This document shows, one piece after another, positions 52,496-61,884 of a DNA stretch of 64,000 nt; positions within the stretch are counted from its first letter, which is position 1; each line of letters begins with the position of its first letter. A program made the position numbers and the translations under genes. The notes under the pieces are model-generated. The model saw only the letters and a program-made list of their open reading frames with translations. It was not told the origin of the DNA and made no database searches. Origin of the DNA: Ectothiorhodospiraceae bacterium (GTDB lineage Bacteria > Pseudomonadota > Gammaproteobacteria > HK1); contig JACKNM010000011.1 in assembly GCA_024234875.1 (NCBI GenBank), positions 134,486-198,485 of the forward strand, given 5' to 3'.

Positions 52496-54244
52496 TCACT
52501 CGAGCGTGAACCACTGCACCTCGACGCGTCGGTTGAACTCGCTGTCGTCGCTCGCGGGTTCCTCCCATCCGCGCCCGACCGCCTCGATTCGCGACCGGTC
52601 GAGTCCGGGGTAGCGAGCCGCCAACGCATCGGCGACGGCGACGGCGCGGTCGCGCGAGAGCTGCATCGCCTTCAGCGCCATCGACTGGACGAGCTGCTCG
52701 CCGCCCTGCGACCGGAACTCCGCGACGCGCGCATCGTCGACGTGGCCACGTAGCAGCACCATCGAGCCGGGACTGATCTGGAGGAACCGGTGAATGGTCT
52801 CGAAGTACTCGACGTTCTCCGATGCCGCGGGGTCGAGCGTCGCGTCGTTCGGCTGGAAGAAGAACCGGATGTCCTTGCTCAGCAAGGCGTCGCCTTCGAG
52901 GGCGGCGCGGGTGGTGGTGCGAATCGGCGCGATCGCGATCTTCTCGTCGGACTGATAGCCCTCGGCCGCGAGCGCCTCGAGCCAGCGGGTGTCCACGAAG
53001 CGCGACGGGTCCGTCGGGTTGCGGATGATGGGGCCGTAAGCGAGCACCGAGGATTGGAAGATGCCGCCGAACGAGCCCGCGGCGTCGATGGTCCCGGCGA
53101 AGAACGCGGCGTTCTCCGGCAGGTTGGACAGATGCACCCTGGCGAGCTCGTCGCGGGTCTCGGCCTCGGTCCAACCGAATGCGGCCGCCACCGTGGCGAT
53201 GCTCGCGTCGGGCTCGCTGCGCAGTCGTCGATTGCCCTCGAGCAGCCCGTGGACCAGCCCGCGCACGGTGTCCGGCTGGGCCTCGGCGAACCCCTTGTTC
53301 ACCACCAGGACGTCCGCGACGACGAGCAGGTTGCGGTTCGAGACCAGCATCTTCGCGCGCCCCGCCGAGCCCTCGATGACCTCGTCGGTTCTCGGTGTCC
53401 AGCCGACACATCCGTTCAGACGCGGTCGTTCCCGTGCGAGCTCGTGGGCGTAGGCGTCGCAGGCGAGAAAGGCGTCCTCGTAGAACACGAGCCCGACCGC
53501 GTCCTTGCCCGGCCGTGCGTCGGTATCGCGCAGGACCTGCACCGGTACGCCGGCCTCGCCGGCGAGGTAGCGGATGAAGAACTCGCTCTCGTTGAACTGC
53601 GATGCCGCGAGCACCTTGCCCGCCAGCTTGTTCACCGAGGTGATGCCGCGGTCGACGACCACCATGTCGGCGCCGCGTGAGTAGCCGATCTGCACCGGCA
53701 CCACTGCATCGAATTGACGGCCGAGGACCGCGAGCGCGTCGGCGGTGGTCGCAGTGGCGGCGAGGCGACCATTGTTGAGCGCGGACCAGGTCTCGCTCTC
53801 GCTCAGGCTCAGCCTGACCTGGAATCCGTAGGTGCGCGCGAAGAACGAATCGGGATTGGGCGCCAGGCCGCCATTGGCGACCACCAGGCCGGAGTAGCCG
53901 GCGTACTCGCTGATGTCGACCTGGATGACGCCGTCCTTCGACGCATACGGCGCCGCAGCGTCGAGGGTCGGGCTGCCGGTGACCGGCTCGATTGGCACCG
54001 GCGGCGCGCCCTCCGGCACCCGTGCCGGGGCCGGCGCGTCGCTCGATGCCGTGCCCGCGGGGCCCGCGGTGGTCGAGGCCGATGGCGGGGGCGGTGCAGG
54101 TGTCGGCACCGGCGGCGGTGCTCCCTCCTCTCCGAGGATCAGCCAGGCGCCGAGCGCCACGAGGCCGAGGCTCAGTAGCAGCGTGAGCACCAGGCCGACC
54201 CGCGAGCGGCCGCGGCCGCGCGAGATGGTGGGCTTGTTCATCAT
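52496..54244 (-). CDS. Solute-binding protein fused to a C-terminal OmpA-like domain
   Basis: A 582-residue envelope protein. It has one N-terminal membrane helix (VGLVLTLLLSLGLVALGAWLIL), a Pro/Ala-rich linker (about residues 40-85), a periplasmic-binding fold of the NMT1/SsuA type (about 90-440; GVIQVDISEYAGYSGLVVANGGL, GKVLAASQFNESEFFIRYLAGEAG) and a C-terminal OmpA-like peptidoglycan-binding domain (RFFFQPNDATLDPAA, VLLRGHVDD, SRDRAVAVADAL, GWEEPASDDSEFNRRVEV). It would sit in the inner membrane and touch the cell wall. ATGs overlap the preceding stop by 4 bp. It is the last gene of the pspA-AAA operon; no ABC permease or ATPase is present, so it is probably a sensor or tether, not a transporter part. 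Confidence 0.88.
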   Translation of the reverse strand: MMNKPTISRGRGRSRVGLVLTLLLSLGLVALGAWLILGEEGAPPPVPTPAPPPPSASTTAGPAGTASSDAPAPARVPEGAPPVPIEPVTGSPTLDAAAPYASKDGVIQVDISEYAGYSGLVVANGGLAPNPDSFFARTYGFQVRLSLSESETWSALNNGRLAATATTADALAVLGRQFDAVVPVQIGYSRGADMVVVDRGITSVNKLAGKVLAASQFNESEFFIRYLAGEAGVPVQVLRDTDARPGKDAVGLVFYEDAFLACDAYAHELARERPRLNGCVGWTPRTDEVIEGSAGRAKMLVSNRNLLVVADVLVVNKGFAEAQPDTVRGLVHGLLEGNRRLRSEPDASIATVAAAFGWTEAETRDELARVHLSNLPENAAFFAGTIDAAGSFGGIFQSSVLAYGPIIRNPTDPSRFVDTRWLEALAAEGYQSDEKIAIAPIRTTTRAALEGDALLSKDIRFFFQPNDATLDPAASENVEYFETIHRFLQISPGSMVLLRGHVDDARVAEFRSQGGEQLVQSMALKAMQLSRDRAVAVADALAARYPGLDRSRIEAVGRGWEEPASDDSEFNRRVEVQWFTLE

Positions 54245-55098
54245 GTCTCTCCGACTGCACGGCGACGCCGCCGCGACGCCGGACGCATCAATGCCTCCGG
54301 CGGCGACCGGTCACCCAGAGGATCGAGATCCCCGATCAGGTCGCGCTGATCCGCGAACCAGCGTTGTGCCTCGTCGAGGGACGCGGTCAACGCGTCGAGC
54401 GACTGCGCGACACTCGACTCGTCGGTGGCGAGTAGCGCCTGCTCGCGGAGCAGGGACATCTGCTGGCGCACGCGCGCGAGCTCTGCCTCGACCAGCTCTC
54501 GACGGCGCCTCGCCTCACCGTGCGCGGTGCGGCGCGAGTCGATGACGCCGAGCCGTTGGCGGAGGCTGCGCGCGAGCTCGTCGTCCGGGTGGTCGCTCAG
54601 TCGGGCCTCGATTCGTCGTTGCTCGTCATCGAGCTCGTCGGCCTGCCTTGCCGCGTCGGCGAGGACGGTGGCGAATGCGGCGCGCGCCACGAGCAACTGG
54701 AGGTGCAACCACGCGAGCTTGCGCACGCCGGCAACCTGGGCGTCGATGGCGCCGCTGCGCCGCAGGAGCCCACTCACCTCGTCGGCCTCGAGCTCGATCG
54801 CGGCCTGGCGCTCGCGGTCCTCGTCGTCGAGGACTCCGACCATCGCCTCGTACCGGGTTCGCCACGCCTCGTCGTCGCCGACTCGGGCGCTGCTGCGGCG
54901 CGCCGCGTCGACGACCGCGCGAAAGCGCGGGTTACGGGCCAGCAACCACAGATAGGCGATCTCGAGCCCGGCACCGACCAGCCAGAAACCCGGGTTGAGG
55001 AACGCGCCGAGGAGCCCGAAGGCGGCGATGGCGAACCAGTTCGGCGGAATCGGCATGCCGAGCGGGCGCGCGTTGAATGCTGCCGCGAAGTAAGCCAC
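54241..55098 (-). CDS. Membrane hairpin plus coiled-coil protein of the pspA operon
   Basis: A 285-residue protein I cannot assign to a named family. The N-terminus has two short hydrophobic helices (WFAIAAFGLLGAFLNPGFWLVGAGLEIAYLWLLA, residues 21-54). The rest is charged and helical, with heptad-like stretches (about 90-270; ADAARQADELDDEQRRIEARL, RRRELVEAELARVRQQMSLLREQALL) that predict coiled coils. It starts 6 bp after the AAA stop and overlaps the SBP-OmpA start. The layout suggests an inner-membrane anchor with a cytoplasmic coiled coil that could engage PspA or the ATPase. Confidence 0.8.
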   Translation of the reverse strand: MAYFAAAFNARPLGMPIPPNWFAIAAFGLLGAFLNPGFWLVGAGLEIAYLWLLARNPRFRAVVDAARRSSARVGDDEAWRTRYEAMVGVLDDEDRERQAAIELEADEVSGLLRRSGAIDAQVAGVRKLAWLHLQLLVARAAFATVLADAARQADELDDEQRRIEARLSDHPDDELARSLRQRLGVIDSRRTAHGEARRRRELVEAELARVRQQMSLLREQALLATDESSVAQSLDALTASLDEAQRWFADQRDLIGDLDPLGDRSPPEALMRPASRRRRRAVGET

Positions 55099-55104
55099 AC
55101 GCGT

Positions 55105-56751
55105 TCAGTCCGAGGTGGCGAGCTGGCGAAGCGATGGCGGCACGAACGTGAGATCGCTCGCCTCACGCACCGCGATTCGCATCTGGAAGTCGAGCACGTC
55201 CGCTGGCACCGGATTCTGATAGCCGTCCAGGCACGCATCGAGCGCGGCCAGTGGCTCGACGTCGTGGGTGCGCGCGAGGCGGTAGGTCTTGACGATGAGC
55301 GCCTCGGCGGCGCCCGGTGTGAGCAACAAGGGAAGCTTGTCCCCGAGCGCCGAGATGGACGAGCCCTCGATTCCGAGATCGTACCTTCGCGCCAGGGCGC
55401 CGAGCAGGCCCGCACTCTCCGCGGCGGTGGTGGTCGGGAGCAGCGGGACCTTCACGTCGATGCGCCCGGGGCGCTTGAGGTCGACCTCGATCAAGTCCGG
55501 GCGCGAGGAGGCGAGCATCCACATCGTCCGTCCGCGGCGCTCCCCGTCGCCCATCTCCTGCGCGACCATCGAGTACAGACGGCCGGACAGGCCGCTGTCT
55601 CCGCTCCCGGCATCGCGGCGGCCGAGCGCCTGATCCGCCTCGTCGACGAACACGATGCAACGCCCGAGCGCGCGCACCAGGCGGAAGATGCGCTCGAGAT
55701 TGCCCTCGCTCGAGCCGACCCAGCGGTCACGGAAGTTCTTGAGCTTCACCACCGGTGCGCCGACCTCGCCGGCCAGGCACTCCACCAGGAAGGTCTTGCC
55801 GGTGCCGACCGGTCCGCAGATCAGGTAGCCCATGGGCAGCGCGCGCAGGTCGCCCGCGTTCCACAGCGCGACGTCCTGACGCAGCCACGCGATGAGCGCC
55901 TCCTGACCGTGGTAGTCGGCCAGCGTGCGCCGGGGCTCGACGAACTCCACCAGCCCCCCGGCATCGCGCTCGACGAGGCGCTTCTTCGCCTGGTTCTGAT
56001 CGGCCGTGGTGATCGGGAGGCGCTGATGCGCGCGGCGGCGCACCAGGCTCTCGAGGCCGGTGACGGTGACGCCGACCATCGCCGCGGCCATCGCGGCGAC
56101 GTCCGCATCGGGGGGGAACGCCGCCGGGCGCTCGGCGCGCAGGATGCCGATGGCGGCGGCGAGCGCAGCCGCGTCCGGCAGTGGCACCCGGACCCGGGCG
56201 ACGCGCGGATCGAAGGCGACCCGCGGATCGAGGTCGTTCACGTTGTCGGCGATGAGCAGGGTGGCGAAGGGCAGGTCGCGGAAGGGGGACTCCGAGGCCC
56301 ACTCGCGCATCAACGCCACCAGCCCGCCGTGCTCCTGGCCGGTGCCGTCGGCGGGCAGCACCTGCTCCGCGCCACGCACGAGCAGCGCGACGTGGAGCTC
56401 GCCGCCGCGACCCAACGCCCGCAGATTGCCGAGGTAACGCAAGTAGTGGCCGACGAGGCGCGCGGCCGACGTCGGGTCACGCGGCAGGCTGCGAAGCTCC
56501 TTGGCCCCGCCCCACGCCTGGACGTGGTCGCCGCCTCTCACCACCTCGAGCCCGTTGCCGAGGTCGTAGGCGAGGACGACGTCGAAGCGGGCGAGGAGCT
56601 CGTCCTCGAGGTAGCGCACGAGGTGGAGGAGACGATCTCCGACCGCCAGTCGATCGTGGACGTTGCCGTAGATGACGAATTGGCCGTGGGCACCGCTCTC
56701 GTAGGCGAGCGCCAGCTCCTCGGCCCACGACGGCATCGACGACGACGGCAT
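55105..56751 (-). CDS. Classical AAA ATPase (tandem AAA, first domain degenerate) coupled to PspA
   Basis: A 548-residue ATPase. The C-terminal AAA module has Walker A GPVGTGKT (313-320), a pore-loop-like KNFRDRWVGSSEGN (338-351), Walker B IVFVDE (367-371), sensor 1 LASSRPD and the arginine finger segment KRPGRIDVKVPL. This places it in the classical AAA clade with Vps4, FtsH and Cdc48. The N-terminal half (FVIYGNVHDRL, ELHVALLVRGAEQVL, LLIADNVNDLDPRV) looks like a degenerate AAA module without Walker A. Its ATG follows the pspA stop by 2 bp. An ATPase acting on the PspA polymer, as Vps4 does on ESCRT-III, is the obvious hypothesis. Confidence 0.85.
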   Translation of the reverse strand: MPSSSMPSWAEELALAYESGAHGQFVIYGNVHDRLAVGDRLLHLVRYLEDELLARFDVVLAYDLGNGLEVVRGGDHVQAWGGAKELRSLPRDPTSAARLVGHYLRYLGNLRALGRGGELHVALLVRGAEQVLPADGTGQEHGGLVALMREWASESPFRDLPFATLLIADNVNDLDPRVAFDPRVARVRVPLPDAAALAAAIGILRAERPAAFPPDADVAAMAAAMVGVTVTGLESLVRRRAHQRLPITTADQNQAKKRLVERDAGGLVEFVEPRRTLADYHGQEALIAWLRQDVALWNAGDLRALPMGYLICGPVGTGKTFLVECLAGEVGAPVVKLKNFRDRWVGSSEGNLERIFRLVRALGRCIVFVDEADQALGRRDAGSGDSGLSGRLYSMVAQEMGDGERRGRTMWMLASSRPDLIEVDLKRPGRIDVKVPLLPTTTAAESAGLLGALARRYDLGIEGSSISALGDKLPLLLTPGAAEALIVKTYRLARTHDVEPLAALDACLDGYQNPVPADVLDFQMRIAVREASDLTFVPPSLRQLATSD

Positions 56752-56752
56752 C

Positions 56753-57514
56753 TCAGCCGTTCTCGCTCTCCGAGCGCCGCTGCCCCGCGCCGCCCATCGC
56801 GCGCTCGGCCGGCGCCGGCGCCGGCGTCTCGGACCCGATCGAGATCCCCTCGCGCGCGGCGAAGTCCGCCAACGCCTGATCGGCGAGGGCGTCCATCTCG
56901 GCCTGCTTGAGCTCCACGTCGTCCATGTCCATCGAGTCGCGAGCCATACGGGCGCGTCCGGCGGCGCGCGTGCGCTCCTCCTCGACCATCTCATGGAGGC
57001 GGTTCAGGGTGTCGCCGGACCCACCGATCTCGGTCACCATGCCGGCGGCCATCTCGTGCATCTCGGCCATCGCCTGGTTCATTCGCATGTCGTTGATGGC
57101 CCCCTTGAGCGACTCGATCTTGGCTCGAGCCTGTCGGACCGCGACGTCGCGCGCCTTGACGAGATCCTGGTAGGTCCTCTCCGCTTGCTCGAGCTGGCGT
57201 CGGTTCTCCGCGAGCTCGCGCTCGACGGTCTGCAGCCGCAGCGCATGCTGGGCTGCCACCGAGCGGTTGCCGGCGCGAAGGTGTGCAGTGGTCCTGGCCC
57301 GCACCTCGCGCTCCTCCGTCTCCAGCTTGCGCACCTGTCCCATCAGGCGCTCGCAGAGCCCGGCGTGGGTGGCGAGCCCCTGGTTGAAGCTCGCGACCTG
57401 CTCGCGCAGGCTCTCCTGCTCCAGCTCGAGCAGGGCCTCGGGATTACGGCGCTCGAGGTCCTTGACGAACAGGGCCAGGAACCCACGGAAGATGTTGTAC
57501 AGGCGCTGATACAT
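56753..57514 (-). CDS. pspA: PspA/IM30-family (ESCRT-III superfamily) protein
   Basis: A 253-residue protein predicted almost entirely helical with long coiled coils (MYQRLYNIFRGFLALFVKDLERRNPEALLELEQESLREQVASFNQGLA; RKLETEEREVRARTTAHLRAGN; LAENRRQLEQAERTYQDLVKARDVAVRQARAKIESLKGAI). PspA-family proteins form membrane-binding polymers in the ESCRT-III superfamily and stabilise damaged inner membranes. The ATG at 57514 has a GAGGGG ribosome binding site; the upstream extension is unlikely. No pspBC or pspF is adjacent, so regulation differs from the E. coli psp operon. First gene of a four-gene operon. Confidence 0.85.
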   Translation of the reverse strand: MYQRLYNIFRGFLALFVKDLERRNPEALLELEQESLREQVASFNQGLATHAGLCERLMGQVRKLETEEREVRARTTAHLRAGNRSVAAQHALRLQTVERELAENRRQLEQAERTYQDLVKARDVAVRQARAKIESLKGAINDMRMNQAMAEMHEMAAGMVTEIGGSGDTLNRLHEMVEEERTRAAGRARMARDSMDMDDVELKQAEMDALADQALADFAAREGISIGSETPAPAPAERAMGGAGQRRSESENG

Positions 57515-57633
57515 GACGTCCCCTCTCGCCGGCCGCCGGACCGACCCGTCTGACCCCGCGAGCTTAGCAGGCACCCACGACCGGTGGTCGCGCGGTCGAG
57601 AAGTGAACCGCCCGGGTCTTCACGTTAGGGAAA

Positions 57634-57666
57634 CTCTGCACAACTCCATCGTGGAGTTGCGCAGAG
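57634..57666. repeat. 15-bp hairpin upstream of pspA
   Basis: CTCTGCACAACTCCA-tcg-TGGAGTTGCGCAGAG, one G-T mismatch. There is no T tract on either side, so it is not a simple terminator; it could act in the 5' leader of the psp operon. Confidence 0.55.
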
Positions 57667-57776
57667 ACGGCAGACGCAAAGCGCGGTTTGCATCTGCCTC
57701 ACATTTTCAATCACTTACGCGACCGAAAATGGCGGTGCATCCCTTCGGCGGCGCTCAGGACAAGCCTTGCACCGCA

Positions 57777-57804
57777 GGAAGGTCTGCGGTTTTGCAGACC
57801 TTCC
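57777..57804. repeat. Perfect 11-bp hairpin
   Basis: GGAAGGTCTGC-ggtttt-GCAGACCTTCC, fully complementary arms. It is flanked by sequence of the CTTCGGCGGCGCTCAGGACA type seen in dispersed bacterial palindromes. Confidence 0.55.
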
Positions 57805-57864
57805 CTAGCATGCACCCGACGCCGCGACGCTCGCGTGCGCGCGGGTCGACCGGGGAACCGTCCG

Positions 57865-58026
57865 CTGAGCCTGTCGAAGCGTATCCCCGAGCAGGATGGC
57901 CATGAGCGGGGGCTGCGGTCGGAGGGGCGGCGTGGGTGGTCGCGGCCGATGTCGCCCGTGGCGGCGCTCGCGCCATCGCGCCATCGAGAGGTGGATTCGC
58001 TCGGAGATACGCTTCGACAGGCTCAG
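57865..58026. repeat. MITE/REP-like element with perfect 21-bp terminal inverted repeats
   Basis: Ends 57865-57885 and 58006-58026 are exact reverse complements (core GCTTCGACAGGCTCAG), 162 bp overall, with no gene inside. The same type of ends bounds the insertion at 30811-30922. Confidence 0.75.
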
Positions 58027-58290
58027 CGAGCGGTATGCTTCAGCCTGTTGGAGTCTGCGGGGTGGAAGCAAGGCCGCGGTGGGGCACTCGTCGGCGTCCT
58101 CGGTGAGTCGCTCGGGCGGGTCGACAGGTTGCGTTGCCGCCGGCGTTGCGCCGCATAATCGCCATCACGCCGCGCAGTGACTGCAGCGCCGTCGATTCGG
58201 GGGCGGCGAGGCGGTCGCCGTCGCGGCTGCGGTCGCGCACCGGGTCCGACCGCGCCGAGGTCCCGAGGACGACGGCACGGGGGGTGGGTG

Positions 58291-61200
58291 GTGCGAGCGG
58301 CGATCCGACTGGCAAGCGCGTTTCTCGCGGCCGCCGGTGCAGCCGGTCCGTCGCTCGCCCAGATCACGCTCGACGGCACCGTCGGTCACTTCGGGCCGGC
58401 TGCCCTCACGGGCCCGGACTACCGCATCACCCACGACATGGGAGAGCGCCGCGGCGGCAATCTGTTTCACAGCTTCGGCCGGTTCGACGTGTTCTCCGGC
58501 GAGAGCGCGACGTTCACCGGCCCGGCCGACATCGCGAACGTCATCTCGCGCGTGACCGGTGGCTCGGCGTCGGTGATCGACGGGCTGCTCGCGTCCCGGG
58601 TCGGGTCGGCCGACTTCTACCTCGTCAATCCGGCCGGGCTCACCTTCGGCCCGAATGCGGTCCTCGATGTCCCGGCCGCCTTCCACGGCAGCACCGCGCA
58701 CTACCTGCGACTGGGTGACCACGGGATCTTCCATGCCACCGACCCCGGCGCCAGCGTGCTCAGTGTCTCACCGCCGTCCGCGTTCGGTTTCCTCGGCCCG
58801 ACCGCTCCGGTGATCGCTCTCGGCAGCGCTCTGGAGGTGGCGCCGGGGGCGGAGCTCGCGCTCGTCGGCGGAGACGTTCTGGTCGAGCCCCTGGTGCTCG
58901 CACCCGTGCTGCGCGCACCCGGTGGACAGATCACCGTGGTGAGCGCTGCGGGTTCGGGCGAGGTGCCGATCGGAGCGGATCGTGCCTACCCGACTGCCGG
59001 CGTCTCCGCCCTGGGCGACATCGAGGTGGTGGGCCCCGGAGCGCTGCTCGCGAGCGGCACCGGGCGTGGCCGGCTGGTGATTCGCGGTGGCAATCTCACC
59101 CTCGTGGACGTCGACGCGTTCGCCGACACGCGGGGACCGGTCGCGGCCGCCGGCATCGACGTCGAGCTCCGCGGCACCCTCGGCATGTCCGGCGCGCGCC
59201 TCACCAGCGACAGCCTGAGCGAGGCGCCGGCCGGACCGGTCCGCGTGGTCGCGGACCGTGTGCTCCTCGTCGACGGCGCGTCGATCTCCAGCGAGGGACT
59301 GTCCACCGGCGACGCCGGAACCCTGTCGGTGGTCGCGCGGGAGCTGGTGCTCGCGGACGGATCGCGCATCAACAGCGACTCGGGCCTCGGCGCGTCGCGC
59401 GGCGGCGACGTCGAGGTGGTCGCCGACAACGTGATCATCGACGGCTCCGCGATTTCCAGCGACGCGTTCGGCGCCGGGCGCGCCGGCGACGTCCGAGTGT
59501 CGGGCGCGGCGCTGTCGCTGCTCGACGCGAGCGTGTCGAGCAACGCGCGACGTGACACCAGCGGGGCCGCGGGCTCGGTGACGCTGACCTTCGACGGCGC
59601 GGTCCGTATCGAGCGCTCGACCGTGTCGAGTGAGTCGTTCGGGACCGGAAACGCAGGTGCGGTAACGGTGACCGCCGGGGAGCTGGCGCTGCTCGACGGA
59701 GCGGAGGTGAACAGCAACTCCGGAGTCGGAGACTCGCGCGGCGGCGCGGTCACCGTGCGCGGGGAGACGGTGCACATCGAGGGCGGCCGCGTGGCGAGCG
59801 ACACCTTCGGCGCGGGTCGTGCCGGTGACGTGCGGGTCGAGGGGGCGCGCATCGCGCTGGCCGACTCGGTAGTGACCAGCAACGCGCGGGAGGAGACGAG
59901 CGGGGCAGCGGGCTCGGTGACCGTGAATGCGGCCGAGATGCTTTCGCTGGAAGGAAGCACGGTCTCCAGCGAGTCGTTCGGCACCGGGGATGCGGGGACG
60001 GTGACGGTGCGTGGCGAGCAGCGCGTGTCACTCGACGACTCCATGGTGAACAGCAACGCTGGCGTCGGGATGTCGGCGGGCGGTGACGTGCAGGTCGGGG
60101 GCAACGTGGTGGAGCTGACCGGCTCGACGGTGTCGAGCGAGTCGTTCGGGACCGGCAACGCCGGGGCGGTGAGGGTCGTCGGCGGGGCGCGGGTCCAGCT
60201 GGTCGACACGGTAGTGAACAGCAATTCCGGCGTCGGGACCTCGATGGGCGGCGACGTGCGGGTCGAGGGCCGAGCCATCGCGCTGACCGGCTCGACGGTG
60301 TCGAGCGACACTTTCGGCGCCGGTCGTGCCGGAGACGTTCGGGTGACCGGGGCCACGTTGTCGATGCTCGACTCGGTGGTGAGCGGCAACACCCGCGTCG
60401 GCACTACCGGGCGTGCCGGCTCGGTGCTGCTCGCTCTCACCGAAGCGGCCACGATGGACGGCTCCGTCGTGTCGAGCGAGTCCTTCGGCGGCGGCGACGC
60501 GGGGGCGGTGGTGGTGCGCGCACCGCGGCTCGCCCTGCAGCGCGGCTCGTCGATCAACACCGACGCCGGCGCGGGTCCGTCGGCGGCCGGTGATCTCCTG
60601 GTCGAGGCCGAGGATCTCGTGCTCACCGCCTCGTCGATCTCGAGCGACTCGTTCTCCGACGGCCGCGCCGGCAACGTGACCGTGCGCGCGGGGAGCATGG
60701 GCCTCACCGATGCGTTCGTCTCCAGCGACGCGGCCGCCGCCGGCCATGCGGGCTCCGTCGCGGTCACCGTGGACGGTGCTCTCGGCCTCGACCAGTCGGC
60801 GATCTCGAGCGAGTCGATCGGACTCGGAAACGCCGGTGCGGTCCGTGTCACCACGGGCCGGCTGAGCCTGGAGCGCGGGGCGGCGATCAACACCGATTCC
60901 GGCGTCGGAGTCTCGGTCGCCGGTGACGTCGCGGTGGTCGCCGACCGAATCGATCTCGGCGGTGGCGCCTCGGTCTCCAGCGACTCCCACGCCGACGGGC
61001 GCGCCGGCAACGTGACCGTGCGCGGGGGTGACGTGCACCTCGACGGCGCCTTCGTCTCCAGTGACGCGCTGGCCGATGGCGATGCCGGCACGGTCACCGT
61101 GGTCGCCACGCGCAGCCTCGCGCTCGATGGGGGCGCCGCGATCTCGACCGAGTCGGTGGGCGCCGGGAACGCCGGCGCGGTCACCGTCGCGGCGCCGCGG

Positions 61201-61884
61201 CTGGAAATCGTCGGCGATGGCAGCATCTCCTCGGCGAGCACCGCGACCGGCCTCGCCGGCGACATCGTGGTCGCCGCCGACACCCTGATCCTGCGCGACA
61301 GCTCGATCACCACCGCGGCTCGGGTCTCGGACGGCGGATCGATCAAGCTCGACGTGGGCGACCTGGTGCTGCTGGTCGACAGCGCCATCACCGCCGAGGT
61401 GTTCAGTGGCGTCGGTAGCGGTGGCAACGTCGACATCGACCCGCGCGCCGTCATCCTGCAACGCAGTGAGGTGGTCGCGAATGCGTTCGGCGGGCCGGGC
61501 GGGAACATCCGCATCGTGGCCGGCGTGTTCTTCGCCAGCGCCGACAGCGTGGTCTCGGCCTCCTCGGCGCAGAGCATCGACGGCACGGTGGTGATCGACT
61601 CGCCCGATGCCGACGTGACCGCCGGCCTCACCGTGCTCCCGGCGACATTTCTCGATGCGGTGGCCCTGCTCCAGGCGCGCTGCGCGGCGCGCCGAAGCGT
61701 CGACCAGAGCAGCCTCGTCGACGCCGGCCCGGGCGGTGTGCCGCCGAGCCCCGACGGATATCTGCCGAGCGTGCTCGCACACGATGCGCCTGCCGCCGGC
61801 GCGCCGGGGAGCCCGCCCGGCGCCATCGCCTGGACGCCGCAGTTGTGGCGGGCCGCGTTGTCCGCCGCGGGATGCTCGGGGTGA
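58291..61884 (+). CDS. Two-partner secretion exoprotein (filamentous haemagglutinin-like TpsA)
   Basis: A 1,197-residue secreted beta-helix protein. The signal peptide (AIRLASAFLAAAGAAGPSLAQ) is followed by the TPS secretion domain (ITLDGTVG, NLFHSFGRFDVFSGESATFTGPADIANVISRVTGG, FYLVNPAGLTFGPNA). From about residue 330 to 1060 there are many imperfect repeats of 40-50 residues with motifs such as STVSSESFGTGNAGAVTV, VNSNSGVG.SRGGDV and SDTFGAGRAGDVRV. The C-terminus has a Cys pair region (LLQARCAARRS) and no haemolysin-type domain. GTG at 58291 (or 58288) follows a GGGG run. It is exported by the TpsB encoded by the overlapping downstream gene; an adhesin or structural exoprotein is likely. 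Confidence 0.88.
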   Translation: MRAAIRLASAFLAAAGAAGPSLAQITLDGTVGHFGPAALTGPDYRITHDMGERRGGNLFHSFGRFDVFSGESATFTGPADIANVISRVTGGSASVIDGLLASRVGSADFYLVNPAGLTFGPNAVLDVPAAFHGSTAHYLRLGDHGIFHATDPGASVLSVSPPSAFGFLGPTAPVIALGSALEVAPGAELALVGGDVLVEPLVLAPVLRAPGGQITVVSAAGSGEVPIGADRAYPTAGVSALGDIEVVGPGALLASGTGRGRLVIRGGNLTLVDVDAFADTRGPVAAAGIDVELRGTLGMSGARLTSDSLSEAPAGPVRVVADRVLLVDGASISSEGLSTGDAGTLSVVARELVLADGSRINSDSGLGASRGGDVEVVADNVIIDGSAISSDAFGAGRAGDVRVSGAALSLLDASVSSNARRDTSGAAGSVTLTFDGAVRIERSTVSSESFGTGNAGAVTVTAGELALLDGAEVNSNSGVGDSRGGAVTVRGETVHIEGGRVASDTFGAGRAGDVRVEGARIALADSVVTSNAREETSGAAGSVTVNAAEMLSLEGSTVSSESFGTGDAGTVTVRGEQRVSLDDSMVNSNAGVGMSAGGDVQVGGNVVELTGSTVSSESFGTGNAGAVRVVGGARVQLVDTVVNSNSGVGTSMGGDVRVEGRAIALTGSTVSSDTFGAGRAGDVRVTGATLSMLDSVVSGNTRVGTTGRAGSVLLALTEAATMDGSVVSSESFGGGDAGAVVVRAPRLALQRGSSINTDAGAGPSAAGDLLVEAEDLVLTASSISSDSFSDGRAGNVTVRAGSMGLTDAFVSSDAAAAGHAGSVAVTVDGALGLDQSAISSESIGLGNAGAVRVTTGRLSLERGAAINTDSGVGVSVAGDVAVVADRIDLGGGASVSSDSHADGRAGNVTVRGGDVHLDGAFVSSDALADGDAGTVTVVATRSLALDGGAAISTESVGAGNAGAVTVAAPRLEIVGDGSISSASTATGLAGDIVVAADTLILRDSSITTAARVSDGGSIKLDVGDLVLLVDSAITAEVFSGVGSGGNVDIDPRAVILQRSEVVANAFGGPGGNIRIVAGVFFASADSVVSASSAQSIDGTVVIDSPDADVTAGLTVLPATFLDAVALLQARCAARRSVDQSSLVDAGPGGVPPSPDGYLPSVLAHDAPAAGAPGSPPGAIAWTPQLWRAALSAAGCSG

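Larger units (their letters stand above)
57515..58290. other. Long intergenic region with hairpins
   Basis: This 776-bp gap separates pspA from the divergent tpsA. It contains two strong hairpins and a MITE-like element described separately. No gene is supported. The upstream half should carry the psp operon promoter, and the last part the tpsA promoter. Confidence 0.6.

Noticed and set aside
58700..61400. CRISPR-like regular repeats
   Set aside because: The periodic repeats are coding repeats of tpsA with variable sequence, without identical repeat-spacer structure. No CRISPR array or cas gene is seen in the window.
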